A stretch of DNA of 64,000 bases, taken from positions 12,251,578-12,315,577 of the forward strand of contig NC_091014.1 of the NCBI RefSeq assembly GCF_041296385.1, in the 5' to 3' direction. Each line of letters starts with the position of its first letter. Positions within the stretch are counted from its first letter, which is position 1. The stretch comes from Aphelocoma coerulescens. Its lineage: Eukaryota; Chordata; Aves; Passeriformes; Corvidae. The translations under genes were made by a program, and so were the position numbers. Positions 27,515 to 39,335 of the stretch are shown here, piece after piece. The notes beneath the pieces are model-generated. The model worked only from the letters and a program-made list of their open reading frames with translations. It ran no database searches and was not told where the DNA came from.

Positions 27515-30043
27515 GGGGAAAAAGAAATTCCCAACCCAAATGTAAAATAAAACAAAAGTATCAACATACTTTGATTTTATCCAAATATTAGCTCATTGAT
27601 TAATTTAGAAGTCTAACAAGGAATTGTTGCAGTACTCTTTATTTTAATTAATAACGGACAATTAAATTCAATTCACCACCACCAAGACACTATTATAATA
27701 AATGGCTAAATTTATTTACTAATTTAGTCTGGTGTAGTAGATACAACAATTATTTTTATTTGTTAGCCCAAATAAGGGCACTTAAAAAGGCTTATTCCTA
27801 TTACGAGAAAAGTACGGTCAGGGATGGAGCCACAATGCAGTCCTACAGTTTGTTAAGTGCTGATGGTCAGGAGGCAAGACTTTAGAGTACAGTATTTGTC
27901 CTTCAGTCTTAGAAGAAGGGATAATTATTGTGCTTTCTGTGTTAAGTCATCTAGAAGCATGGAATATGAATATAAAATAAAAAAAAAAAAAATCCAAGTC
28001 CCCAAAAGAGTTTACAAATCTGGATTCCAGCCAGACACAACAGTGAGTGAAGCAAGCAGATGGGAGAATACGGGCTAGGATAAGGAGCAAGTTTCTCCTG
28101 CTAAGTAGTAGTCACAGCGTAACACCTGCCTACTGCCATCCTCATATCACTGCAGAAAGCCAAGTGTTAGTAGTAACAAACACTGTCAAGTGCCATGCTT
28201 TTGCAAAAAGGAGTGAACTCCAAAAGTGTAAGCACTCATAACAGTCAAAATCACTGCTAGGATCACAATTTCTGGAATCAAAAAATGCCTGTGATTCAGA
28301 ATTAAAAAATACAAGCAGTTACATGCTTTATAAAAAATTTATGTTGCCTTTTACATCTCCAGCAATTATCCTAGAAAATCATCCACTTTTCAAATGACAA
28401 ACTAGACTTATAACTACTCAACGATAACATATAAATGTCAAACTAAACTGTGGGATATATGTACATAAAGTAAAAAACTGAAGTTCAAAATAAATCATTA
28501 AGAATAGAATTCAAGTTGTTTTTAACTTTTTGCTACTAGGACTAAAGTGAGTCTCTTAATATTCACACAGACTTTGTTTTGATAATTAATTATAACATAC
28601 ATATATGCAAATCAATTCAATGGTGTTTAATGAGGCCATATTTACACCTAGAAGAAGTATAAATTACTTTGCTTGTTCTTTTTGGCTGGAATAGACTTGC
28701 TATTTCTAAATCACTAAATTGACTTATTTCCTTTAAATTTATAAAAAACAAACAAACCTTGAAAAGGTTCAGTTTTGACCTATTTTTTAACAGTCTGGTT
28801 ATTGCTGTCTAAGAAACAAGGTGACTTCTTCCTCCCTTGCAAAGACTGAAGACATGTTCTTCAGGGAGACTTCTGTAAAAGACACTGAAAATTTTAGTCT
28901 AGTTCTTTCTTTGCTGTGGATTTTTTTTTCTAAAAATAAACTAGCTAGCTTGAGAAGTTTCAAAATTAATGTCTTTTAGATTTTGCAATGGTACAATCCA
29001 AAACCAACAACTTTGAATATTTTTTTAATGTACAAAAATAATTTTTTAAAAGCCTGACTAACTTCATTTCTTTTGAAGACAATGCTAAGATGATGGACTT
29101 CAGTAGAAGCCAAGGTACAACAGTGTGCAAATCTGCTTTAGGAAGATCATTGCATAGACAAAATCTGCGGGTGGAAACCTGTATACTTTCTTAGAGAAGG
29201 GCATCCTGAAGTTACTGAATACCAAAACTGAAGGAGCACTATCAGGAAAACAATTAAGTAGTTCAGAAAATAATATTGTTAATTGAGTAGGTCAGACGTT
29301 TTCTCCTACTAACAGTGCAAGGAAACAGCTGCCAGTGTAGCACTCATTTCTTAAGTGCAAGCAGCAAGGATGAAAGATTTGTTCCAGTGACACTTAAAAA
29401 TGCATACACGAAAATTAAATCACACAATAAATGCAGCACTACATGGGTCCCACTGAAAATTTTCACCTGAAAAGAAGTAAAAAAAAATTCATTATTAGCT
29501 TATCTGTGTAGGATAATGCAATATTTTCCTCTATTTCCAGCACCCCTTTCTAAAGTGTATCCCACAAGAGATAAAATCCTGTCAAATAAACAATTTGTCA
29601 TTTTCTTTCATCACTGGGAGAAATCAGTTTCAGTCTGAGACCAGCTGAACTAATACCAATTGCACCATTTAGTATTGTAGGAATGCCAATATATAAACCC
29701 TGTAAATACATTATTAATTCATTTAAGGCTCCTAGGTTTGTAAATTAAGAGGGTTATTAATCTGGGTTTGGAAGAAGTGTCTTAATAGTGTCAATTAATT
29801 TTTAAATGGAATTGCGTACTAAGAACTTAGCCTTCAGGTCAAGAGGTGCTCAGAAGCCAATTTAATATAAAAGTCAATGGGACAATTGCTGTGAAGGAGA
29901 ACTGCTCAATCTAAAAATTGCAGAACTGGTCTCCATCCACAACAATATTGTTTTTGTACAACTTTATAGCAAAGATGATGTGGTCCAATGAACAGTTGCA
30001 TCATAAGACTCCAGAGACTTGGGTCTGGTTGGCACACAACCAC
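27515..30043. other. Non-coding AT-rich sequence
   Basis: No exon or known repeat seen apart from a run of 14 A at about 27979-27992. Open frames are short and without domains. Confidence 0.5.
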
Positions 30044-30245
30044 ACAGAATTACTGGATTGTTGAGATTGGACACGACCTCTGGAGATCACGTTGGCCAAC
30101 CCCATTCCCAGAGCAGGGTCAAGTAGAGCAAGTTGCCCAGGGCTGAGCCCTGTTGGATCTTAATGCCTACAAGTCAACCTCTCAGCAGAGCCTATTCTAG
30201 TGTTCAATCATCCTCAGCTTCTATTATATGCTCAGAAAGTGATCT
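30044..30245 (-). repeat. Short old CR1 3' fragment
   Basis: This reads as a diverged CR1 3' UTR in reverse orientation. It starts at CACAGAATTACTGGATTGTTGAG and contains CCCAGAGCAGGGTCAAGTAGAGC and AGTTGCCCAGGGCTGAGCCC, typical of older avian CR1 subfamilies. It is truncated on the right at about 30245 and has no coding part. Confidence 0.75.
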
Positions 30246-33200
30246 TGGAACTATGTGATCTTGCCTGCTTTTACCCATATTACCCATGATATCCATATTA
30301 AAAACTGTTCAGAGCATAAACCCTGACTTATGATGTAAATGCATAGCACAAAGATCATAGTGATGGTAGGAGTCCTATGAGAAATGCAAGTAACAGTATC
30401 TGACAAGAAGTTCATTGAATTTAAAATCTAAAGGGAAAACAAAACACATCCCAAACTAATCTATATAACTAAGTATTGAGGAAATAATTTAATTATTTTA
30501 CAAGTTCTAATGACAGTAGTTCTTTCCTTCTTCCTCTCCACTCTTAACAACCTCTTTTTAAATAAATCTCAGCACTGGTGTTAGCCTCCTTATTTACCTA
30601 TGGTATGTTCATTATTCCACTACTTCATTATTAACCTTGGGGTGAAAAAGAATGGAGTGAAGGGCTGCAGCAGCAGAACTGTGGATTAGAGTACCAATGC
30701 CTACATCATTAACTGACAGGGACAAAAGAGCAAGTGTTACTGGCTTCAGACACAACAACACAGGCACTGGCCGTGACAAGAAAGAACAAGACCTACAAAT
30801 AAAAAATCCTTATGAGAATAAAATATCATGATGATATGGAGGTTATGAGAGCTCCAGTATAATTTAGATAGAAGAAAAATAACATACCTGTCCTTGAATA
30901 AAGCCTCTCTGATTAATTAATCTGTAGCAAATTGCAAAAATAATCTAATTGCCCAAGCAGTGTTTCTTCTTCATGTGTTTCTAACTACACAGTGACTGAG
31001 AACAATTTTTCCTTTGATTAGAGATAAAAAATTCAACACCTAGCAAACACAGTATTTCTTTCATTTCCAGATATCATACAACAAGGCAATGATAAAGTAC
31101 AGAAACTTTTCCTGTCAGCACAAGAAAATACATTTCCAAAGTCAAAATAAGAATAATTTGACTTCTGAAACTTTTAAAATCTATTTTTATATGCTATGTC
31201 TTCAACACTAATGTCTCAACTGAGCGCAGTAAGGGGTAACTTGCACCTGTCTTGCTTCACAAGGGTGAGCATGCTTGCTTCTTCAAATTCAGTGGAGGTG
31301 CTTATCTGAGAGTTTTCCCCAAGATAAGCTGGATTTCTGGTCAAGCGTCAAATTTTCCTGGAGACTGTGGCCTTGACCTACAATTTACAGGAGAAAAAAT
31401 CTTGAATTGAAGATTTGATTGAAGGTTCTGTCTTCAAATCATTAGATTTAGGTCATTACATCAGCTGAAGCTTTTTTTTCCCCTGAAAACGTCATCCAAG
31501 AACAGCATCAGTGACCTGACAGCACCATGCAGTCCCATCAGTGAGCTGCTATTGATGGAAGCACCTGTGCAGAAATGTTCTTAGTGAGAATAATGTGCAG
31601 CCACCAGCGTGACAGAGCATGGAGCCATATTCTGAGAATAACACCAAAACTGCACAGTAATGTAATTCAGCTTCCTTGAAAGCACTTTTGTTTATCATCC
31701 CGAAACCACAGCAAAGCCCATCTTGAGCATGCATGGACCAATTCAGATCTACATAAACAAAACTGAATAAAACTTAGTGAGTGCCAATGGTGCAAATGCC
31801 CTTATGTCACATCATCTGGAGCACACACACTCTGGTTGTGGGGCAGAGACAAGGGCTCTAGGTTTAACCTAGCATTCAAGTTTTTGAGTATTTATATATC
31901 ACTCTGAAATTAAGCCCTGCTAATTCAAAACTGTTTTTGTCACTAACCTTAGCATGATTATACTTTTACTTAAACATGTCTCCATCACCTGATAATCTTT
32001 CAATACAACCAGCTTGTGAAAGCAATCCAGGTGTTTCTGCAGTTGTGAAAAACATCGACATCAGGGAGTCAAGACTAGCTGGATCCTGATCCTCAGCACA
32101 CCCTGATCAGGCAAGGAATGCCCTGTCCATTCAGCTGTCATGAGGCAGCACGAACCAGGAACTCTGTTGAATTTAAAACTGTGGTAGAGCAATGGAAATC
32201 AGACATCATCCTCACCAACTGAGTTCATTAAAGCTTCAGGCTTACTAAGGTAAAAACGTTGAGAATTTGGCCAGTTCAGTGCTTCAGCACCACTTGCACT
32301 GAAGCGCTAAATTGACTGAGGTGTCTTTCCTACTCAGTTTGGCTCATGCACGGCCTCTGAGCAGTGACAAGCATTGGCTGAGTTTCTGCAGGTATTATTT
32401 TGGAGTCATTTTCTCCAAACTCCTCATTGCACCGTGCTTTAATATTTATGGAAATGTATCTACAAAACATGTAACCTCTTATAAATTTCCATGGTGATGT
32501 CTGTGTGAATCCTTCTAACTTCAGAAGTATTTGTTAATTTTCATGACAAGAAGGCTTTGCAATCACATTAAGTGCAAGAATTTTGACATGGAAAAGTTAT
32601 TCCTCTCAAAGAGATGAGAGAGATGTGCAAATAAGGTTCTGAATGGACATGCTGTCACAATTTTACACAGAACATCAACAATACATCCCTAGAATAATAC
32701 GCTTTCATTTTATCTTTTATAAGTTCATAAAATATTCATCTTCTTTCCCAGCCATGCTGTGAGATCAATCTCAGCAGTACTGTTAGTTCATATGAAATGT
32801 AAAATGAAACCGATTATAAACACAAAAGAGGAAAGTCTCATTTTGTCTAATCAAGGGAAATGAAAATAAGGCAAGGAATAAAGAATTCAGAGAAAAGATC
32901 CACCATAGTTTTCTAATCGAAGATATCATCACATACCAGCAATAACTAAATGTTTATAGATATTTTAATGGTGAGGCAGATCACTGAACATGAAATATTA
33001 AAATGGGAAAATGAAGAGATTAGATACAGGAGAACTTAAACTAGCAAGTGCACAAACTGGTGCCATGGTGGTGGAGAAGTCATCAATTCAGACCTAGGCT
33101 GTTACCCAGCCACTTTATCTGTTTTTTTTCAGAATACCAGCCACCACTCAACAGCAGTAATTCACAGTGAGCCTCACACTTCTCTTTCCTTTCACCGTAA

Positions 33201-36200
33201 CAGATACTTGTAGGTTTGCTATCTTTCTACTGTCAGACCAAATTAAAGGATTGTTTTCTGATAGGGTGTTGTGTGCAGTTTTGTTTCTGTCTTATTCTGC
33301 CTTCTACTGTGGATATTTACTGGGATGTAATTTAAACTTGCATTGCTGTAGAAAGAGGCTATCATTTGTTTATTTCAATGGCTCTTTCCAAATTTATTTT
33401 GACAGACTGTCTCCAGAACTTCGTCCCTGGGGAAATTTTTGACCTCCAACAAATTTTCTATATCTCACCTTAATCAACTCATGAGCAGCCAGCAAGAGCA
33501 GCATGGGAAGTATACAAACCAAGGTTTGACAGGAAGTATACAACACCAAAGTTTGATAGGAAAAGAGAAAAGTGACTGGGAAAGAACACATTTAGAACAA
33601 AAGCCTATACAGAGATGGTCAGGAGACAACAACATGTTTCGTGCAATCTTATAAACCTGTTGTAAACTATACTATTTAGATGAAGTTCAGTCTTTGATTT
33701 TTCTCCACTCCCAAAGGTTGCATTTATCTTTCAGTACAGCCATGGAGACTTTTTTCTTCACATCCAGAAATGATGAGATTTGCCCTCTACAACAGCTATT
33801 GCCAAAACAGAAATCCTCCAATGGGTTGAGACAGCTGAGTATTACCCATTACTTTCCATTTTAGCCAGATGTATGCTTTACAAAATGTTGGAGTTTAAAA
33901 TTAAGTAACAGATTGTTTTGAAGCACTGATGGCCAAAACTATGGAACGTTTTGGCCTAAGACAAATAAAAACCCAACTGAACACACACAATAGTTTTTCT
34001 TTTGCTCTGTAGTATAATAAAACACATATTTTTTTTAATCAAAAGTGAGAATTTGGAGGACTTGGGAAAAGAGTTTTTAGATAAACAGCCTGAGGTTTTA
34101 GCTTTTCTGAAGCAAGTGTTCTCAAAATCTGAAGCCAGGAAATGGGAAAAGACTACATTAGAAGTAACTCTAGGTTCATACTAGTAAAACTAAGCTCATA
34201 GAAGATGTGTGACTGTAGTAAATGTGGTAACAAATTTCTAGTGGGTTTTTTTTGGTGAAATTTGCAGATGAGAATGTTAGGAAATTTAAACTTGTGTCCA
34301 AAGAACTAAAGGACTTAGAATTTTCTCAGAATCCTAAGGAGAACATTTAGAATTCCAAGCAGAAGAAATCAACTAAGACACCCTGGAGCTCCACTGATGG
34401 GAAGATTAGGTATTACAAACTTTTTGGGCAACTAAGGGCATAGAGAAAATATTTGTGAATTTGGATTTAATCATCTGAATTCCTGGTCCTAGATGAATAC
34501 ATGTCCTGTGGTGAATCTATATTGTAGTGTTGAGAAGCTTATTTAAGAATAACTGTTGAGTAGCTGACATGCTCAATAGAAAACTGTAGAGAATAGAGGA
34601 ATTATGCCCATACTAAAATGGAAAAAATAAGAGATAACAATATCATGTAGTTATCATCCAGTCACACAGGAACCATGTGCTGAAGAAGGAAATTTAATGT
34701 CTTCTGAGTTCAAGTCCAATGTTACAAACACAATTACAAGGCAGAGAACTCCATTCCTGCATAAATAATAGAAGGTAATGGATGTATTTTCTTTTTATCC
34801 CCTTTGGCATGTGCAATACATCATTTTCTGTTTGAGGAATTCACTTATCTACAAATGGGGCATACTGAAAGTAAAAACAGGATTCAGTTACCTTTTTACT
34901 GAATCTGTAATGTTACAGTAGGAAGGATTCCTTTCAGCTACCAAATATAATTATTTATGAAGTCTCACACTTCAGCTTACTCATGTGCTCAACTTTACTC
35001 CCAAAAGTACAGTGACTTGCTGGTTCCTGTGTTTACAGGCTCAGATTTAAAGGAACAATAAAGGCATTCGTGTTGTTTGGTGAATGTGTTTCATTATGTG
35101 CTGTTGTTACTTTTACTCACAGGAAATCCCTTGTGTTAGATAGCCTTACATTCACACTCAGGACGAGTTCACATGTCCTCCTGGGATGAACCAATGGAAG
35201 GAGCTAACAGAAAGACCTTAGCAAATCACCAAAGTCCTTTTCAAGCTCTTCAGGGACCAGACAGAAAATCTGCTCGCTCACCCCCTCAGCCACATGCTGG
35301 GATACTTGCTCTGTCAGAGACAAGAATAACCTTGTACAGATATCCCTCTATTCCTGCAAAAAATGAAACTGAATTATCTGAAATGGTGCAGATGATGCAA
35401 AAAGACCTTGTATAAGGTTTCATTTCCTCAGGATATATTTTCAAATAGAAGACCAAAGCAAACTTTGCATTTCTGGCATTACTGCCCTATGCCCAAAGCA
35501 CATAAGCCAGTGATGATATGATGGCAAAACTTTACCCATACACAGTCAACTCAAAACTCTAAAATCTTATGCCTCTTGTAAGAAGATGCTGCAGAGAAAC
35601 ACTGTATCCTTCACCCATCCTTAAATCACACTCTCCTTCACTCCTGATCTTAAGAGGTATAACCTGCCACTCTACTTCACCAAGTTTTCTTTGTCTCTGA
35701 ACCTGAAAACTGCCATCCTTTCCTGACATGAGGCTCAACTAACACACAGATCTTTGGGAAAACTGTTAGGCCTCCTTCCATCTAATTTCCCACTTCTCTG
35801 ACAAACTGCAGATGCCTGTGCCAGGGTCTGTCTGGCTCACCTTGCTGCCCATCTCCAAGAGGCAAAGTTAGTGCCCCTGGAACACCTATTCCACCACCTC
35901 TACATGGTGTTATTTTAGATTAATACAACTGCAGTTAGAAATGAAGAGCTCACTCAGCTTGATTTGTCTGTTGCACATGTGAAATCAGAAACGTCCTACC
36001 CATTACCTACTGTTGTCATCTGTCTTAAAATGGTAATGAGCATTTAAAAAAACTCTGATCAGTAAATTACTAGGGACTCCTAAGAAATAGAAAAATAACA
36101 CCCACAGGATGCCTGTCCCCCATCTAAAAATATTTCCAATATTTCTTGACATATTTATTAAAAGCTGAATTTTTGGCAGATGTCCTAGTGTTGTACATAT

Positions 36201-36314
36201 ATTGTGGTAAACATGGAAGTTACTTAGAAATTTACTTTAATTGTAACACAAATCAACAACCACAATACTATACTGGCAGAATGACTAAAAACTCTAAGTT
36301 AAGAAACGGTGACC

Positions 36315-36354
36315 ACTTTAGTAGAGTGGACTTTAGTAGAGAGATGACTCAGCA
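36315..36354 (+). promoter_or_regulatory. 15-bp tandem duplication next to an antioxidant-response-like motif
   Basis: ACTTTAGTAGAG occurs twice in a row (units 36315-36329 and 36330-36344). It runs into ATGACTCAGCA at 36344-36354, a full match to the NF-E2/NRF2/BACH consensus RTGACTCAGCA. A match of this length can arise by chance in a window of this size. Confidence 0.3.
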
Positions 36355-37244
36355 AAGAAGTGACTGTGGTGAAATTTGTGAAACTGAAGGATAACGGGAT
36401 GTTATGTCTTGTATTCCTCTTTTCAGCCATTTGCTTCCTACCTCACTTCTGAACTAAAAACCAAGACAAAGTGAAAAGGCAGGGCTACAGAGACACAAAC
36501 CTCCTGACTCTTTTGTTCTCTTTCCTCATGCCTTAGCCTCTTTTTGTCCAGACCAGACACCCTGCTCCCTAATGACAAGACACTCATTATGGTCTTTGGA
36601 AAAGGAGACCATTACGTAACCTTGTCTCACCAGTGACATCTTAGTACCTTCCAGTCAAGGTACCTTCTCAGCTCCCCTTTCATCTTCAGCTGTCTGTACT
36701 TACGCATCTCATAATATGGGGATTACATATCTCACCCAGATATGTGGGGTCTTGGTTTTGTTTATCCTTTGAGCTCACTTTTGTGAAGCCACTCACACAC
36801 AGAGTTTTGCACCTCTGACCAGGTCCCCCTAGTAAAACAGGTGAAATTACTTGCAGAATACAGATGTCAGTAATTCCTCAATGCTTTCTTCCCTTCTGCA
36901 TGTGTCTGCCCCACCTCTGGAACACAAGTAATTCTGAAGGAAAATGAAGTGAAGAACCCTGGTTTCCCACAGACACATACTGAGGCTGATAATGAGCTGT
37001 AATGGAAACTTTTCTCATTACCAAGACATTTATATGGTCTCTCAACCATGTGAATCACTGTTTAATAAGAGGCAAGTTCATGTTACAGCCTTTGGGACAT
37101 TTACAGGACCTCTCAGCCCTACCCAGCTGCCTGTTTTCATGAAATAATTATATTTGAGATAGATTTGGGTGAAACTGCCCAATAGCTTCAAAAGTTATTG
37201 GAGAAGTAAAAGAAACACAGCCAAGCATGATCGCATAACGGCCT

Positions 37245-37258
37245 GTTTCCATAGAAAC
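37245..37258. promoter_or_regulatory. RFX X-box-like palindrome
   Basis: GTTTCCATAGAAAC resembles the RFX X-box (GTTNCCATGGNAAC) with one off-consensus base. It lies about 0.75 kb before the CpG island. Similar sites occur at 19999 and at 49957 (GTTTCTATGGCAAT). Confidence 0.3.
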
Positions 37259-38186
37259 CAAGAGGAAAAAAACAGCCATACAATTTGTGAAAAATTTCAT
37301 TGCAGAGTCACTTTAATTGAAATTTTAAAAATATCTGATCATCTTTAAATTGCATGCCATAACACAAAGTACATTTCTCCTGCCTTATCCCATTCAGTAC
37401 CCTGTCTGCAGACCTGCCTTCACGTATCCTGCTCCCCTATATCCTGCAGGCACAAACACTACGCACTTTACTTAAAGTCAGGATGTTGTTCTGTCTGTAT
37501 TTTGTCAACCTTCACTTCGGATGGAAACTATTTTTTTAGGCAAGACAAGTTTCCCACAAAGACATGCCAATTGCAACAGTCCATTGCTGGCACACATGTG
37601 AGGCATATGACAGAACTAATTAAAGGGAGAGCCCACAGGAGGAGCGAGCTACAGTATCACCTGCTGAACAGTGAATCCCACTGCTGGGGCTCTAGGGAAG
37701 CTCTGCAGGTTGGAGTGTGGGTCTTTGGCCACAAAGGCCAAGTAGCAGAAGGCAACCTGTGCGAGGGTGGTGAACACCTGTTGGGTGACAGTCAGTAAAT
37801 TTCATGGAGAGAACTGCCACCCCTCTGTCCGACCCTCTTCAGGTGTGGCACCCACCTGAGCCATCAGCTGCGGCCACAGCAACCCGCGTTAACAATAATA
37901 CCCATGTCCAACTCACTAAACTGACTGAGACCTCCGAGTGGAGTGAAACCACTCTGCAAACGCCCACACATCGAGATCCTCGAAGCAAACAGGTGTCGCT
38001 TGGTTTTGCAACCACATCCCGAAGCCCAGCTGCCTTTGGTCCTTCCCGGCCGCGAGCAGAGCTCCTGGACCGCAGGACCTTTGTCCGCTGCGGCTCGGGC
38101 AGCTCCCCCAGCCCCCGCGGGCCAGCGACGCGGTGCCCCCGCACGGCTCGAAGCGCTGCCGGTCCCCTCGCGGCCGCAGCGCGGGG

Positions 38187-38560
38187 CGGTGCTGGGCAGT
38201 GTCCGGCCGGGCCGGGGCGGTGCTGGGCAGTGTCCGGCCGGGGCGGGGGCGGTGCTGGGCAGTGTCCGGCCGGGCCGGGGCGGTGCTGGGCAGTGTCCGG
38301 CCGCAGCGCGGGGCGGTGCTGGGCAGTGTCCGGCCGCAGCGCGGGGCGGTGCTGGGCAGTGTCCGGCCGGGCCGGGGCGGTGCTGGGCAGTGTCCGGCCG
38401 GGGCGGGGCCGGTGCTGGGCAGTGTCCGGCCGGGGCCGGGGCGGTGCTGGGCAGTGTCCGGCCGCAACGCGGGGCGGTGCTGGGCAGTGTCCGGCCGGGC
38501 CGGGGCGGTGCTGGGCAGTGTCCGGCCGGGGCGGGGCCGGTGCTGGGCAGTGTCCGGCCG
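38187..38560. repeat. 12-unit GC-rich minisatellite in the MAGI2 promoter
   Basis: Twelve copies of an unchanged 23-bp core start at 38187, 38218, 38250, 38281, 38314, 38347, 38378, 38410, 38442, 38475, 38506 and 38538. The core begins CGGTGCTGGGCAGTG and ends TCCGGCCG. Spacers are 8, 9 or 10 bp, giving periods of 31, 32 or 33 bp. Spacer types are GGCCGGGG, GGGCGGGG(G/C), GGGCCGGGG and C(A/G-variant)GCGCGGGG, seen as CAGCGCGGGG or CAACGCGGGG. The core lacks stop codons in all six frames, which creates long meaningless open frames on both strands. The array ends 611 bp before the MAGI2 start codon. Confidence 0.97.
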
Positions 38561-38589
38561 GGGCGGGGGCAGCGCGGGCTCGGCCGGGG
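38560..38589 (+). promoter_or_regulatory. Canonical G-quadruplex motif
   Basis: Four G tracts (38560-38563, 38565-38569, 38576-38578 and 38586-38589) are separated by loops of 1, 6 and 7 nt, meeting the G3+N1-7 rule. The motif abuts the last minisatellite unit. Folding is inference. Confidence 0.6.
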
Positions 38590-38609
38590 CAGCGCCATCG
38601 CTCCCCCGA

Positions 38610-38623
38610 GCGCCCCCTCCTGG
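38610..38623 (-). promoter_or_regulatory. CTCF-like motif, reverse orientation
   Basis: On the minus strand this reads CCAGGAGGGGGCGC, which fits the CTCF core CCASYAGRKGGCRS except for G at the Y position. It lies between the minisatellite and the MAGI2 exon and faces the forward motif at 20372. Confidence 0.4.
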
Positions 38624-38636
38624 CCGGGGCCGCGCT

Positions 38637-38652
38637 GGGGGGGCCGGGCGGG
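38637..38652 (+). promoter_or_regulatory. Compact G-quadruplex motif
   Basis: A run of seven G followed by CC, GGG, C and GGG allows four GGG tracts with loops of 1, 2 and 1 nt, a short-loop type that is usually stable. Confidence 0.55.
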
Positions 38653-38951
38653 AGCCGCCGCTCTCCCTCCCGCCCGCCGGGCGCCCTCGCCCCCCCGCCC
38701 GGGCCGTTCTCCGCCTTCTGCCGGCCGTGCCAGGCAGCCTCTCTCTCGGCCTTCACTACCGGGTCAGGCGAGGCGGGAGCGGCGAAGCTGCGCCCGCCTC
38801 GCTCCGGCACCGACACCGACACCCCTCCTCCTCCTCCCCGCGCCGCGGCCGTCCCCTCCCTCCCGCTGCCTCCCTCCCGCCTCCCTCCTCCCTCCTGCCA
38901 GTTTCTCTACAACTAGTACATCCACGCGCAGGCAGGGTCCGGCCGCCGCGG

Positions 38952-39335
38952 ATGCCATGGATATCAGCTAAAGCCGGGAGGAGCGGGCACACAGGCGCTC
39001 CCCGACCCAGCTCGCAGCCCGCGGGGCCGCCGGCCGGCACAGCCGCGGCCGCTCCCGCCCGCCCCGAGCCTGCCCGGAGGAGCGCGGCTGCCCCGGGGAG
39101 GGGGGCAGAGAGGGAGGGAGGGAAGAGGCACAGACTGCAGGGAGGGAGTCGGGCAGAGCATCCCCACGGCAATGTCCAAGGGCTTGAAGAAGAAAAGCCA
39201 CTGGACGAGCAGAGTCCACGAGATCGTGATCGTGAGGAACCCGGAGGGACAGCTGGGCTTCGAGCTGAAGGGGGGCGCCGAGAACGGGCAGTTCCCCTAC
39301 CTGGGGGAAGTGAAGCCCGGCAAGGTGGCCTATGA
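38952..39335 (+). other. Candidate overlapping upstream ORF
   Basis: An ATG at 38952 opens a 127-codon frame that ends at TGA 39333-39335, 161 bases inside the MAGI2 coding exon and in another frame. Its start context is weak (C at -3). If the transcript begins upstream of 38952, ribosomes starting here could not reach the MAGI2 start by simple reinitiation. The peptide is a low-complexity GC-rich product with no known domain, so it is more likely regulatory than functional. Whether 38952 is in the mRNA is unknown. Confidence 0.35.
38957..38971 (+). other. Four-codon upstream ORF in strong Kozak context
   Basis: GCCATGG surrounds the ATG at 38957 and is a strong initiation context. The frame reads Met-Asp-Ile-Ser and stops at TAA 38969-38971. 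No ATG lies between this one and the MAGI2 start 215 bases downstream, so reinitiation at MAGI2 would be possible. It exists only if transcription starts upstream. Confidence 0.4.

Larger units (their letters stand above)
30246..37985. other. Non-coding sequence upstream of the MAGI2 CpG island
   Basis: No exon or repeat family recognised. Two short motif matches stand out and are listed separately: an NF-E2/NRF2-type site at 36344 and an RFX-like palindrome at 37245. The region 37,140-37,350 is AT-rich and complex in sequence and could be a conserved non-coding element, which only an alignment can show. An open frame at 37502-37798 has no recognisable domain. Confidence 0.5.

Noticed and set aside
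37502..37798. 98-codon open frame just upstream of the CpG island
   Set aside because: No family resemblance and no supporting promoter or splice signals.
38187..38560. Repeat-spacer pattern that superficially resembles a CRISPR array
   Set aside because: Spacers are only 8-10 bp and are variants of one another, and the host is a vertebrate. It is a minisatellite.
38187..38560. REST/RE1-like half-sites in the minisatellite core (CAGCACC and GGACA on the minus strand)
   Set aside because: Order and spacing do not match a canonical RE1 element.
37804..39335. Long open frames (about 240-400 codons) on both strands across the promoter
   Set aside because: They come from the GC-rich minisatellite, whose core has no stop codon in any frame. 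Unit lengths of 31 and 32 bp rotate the frame, so no consistent protein exists, and the peptides are repeats such as GRCWAVSGR without a known domain.
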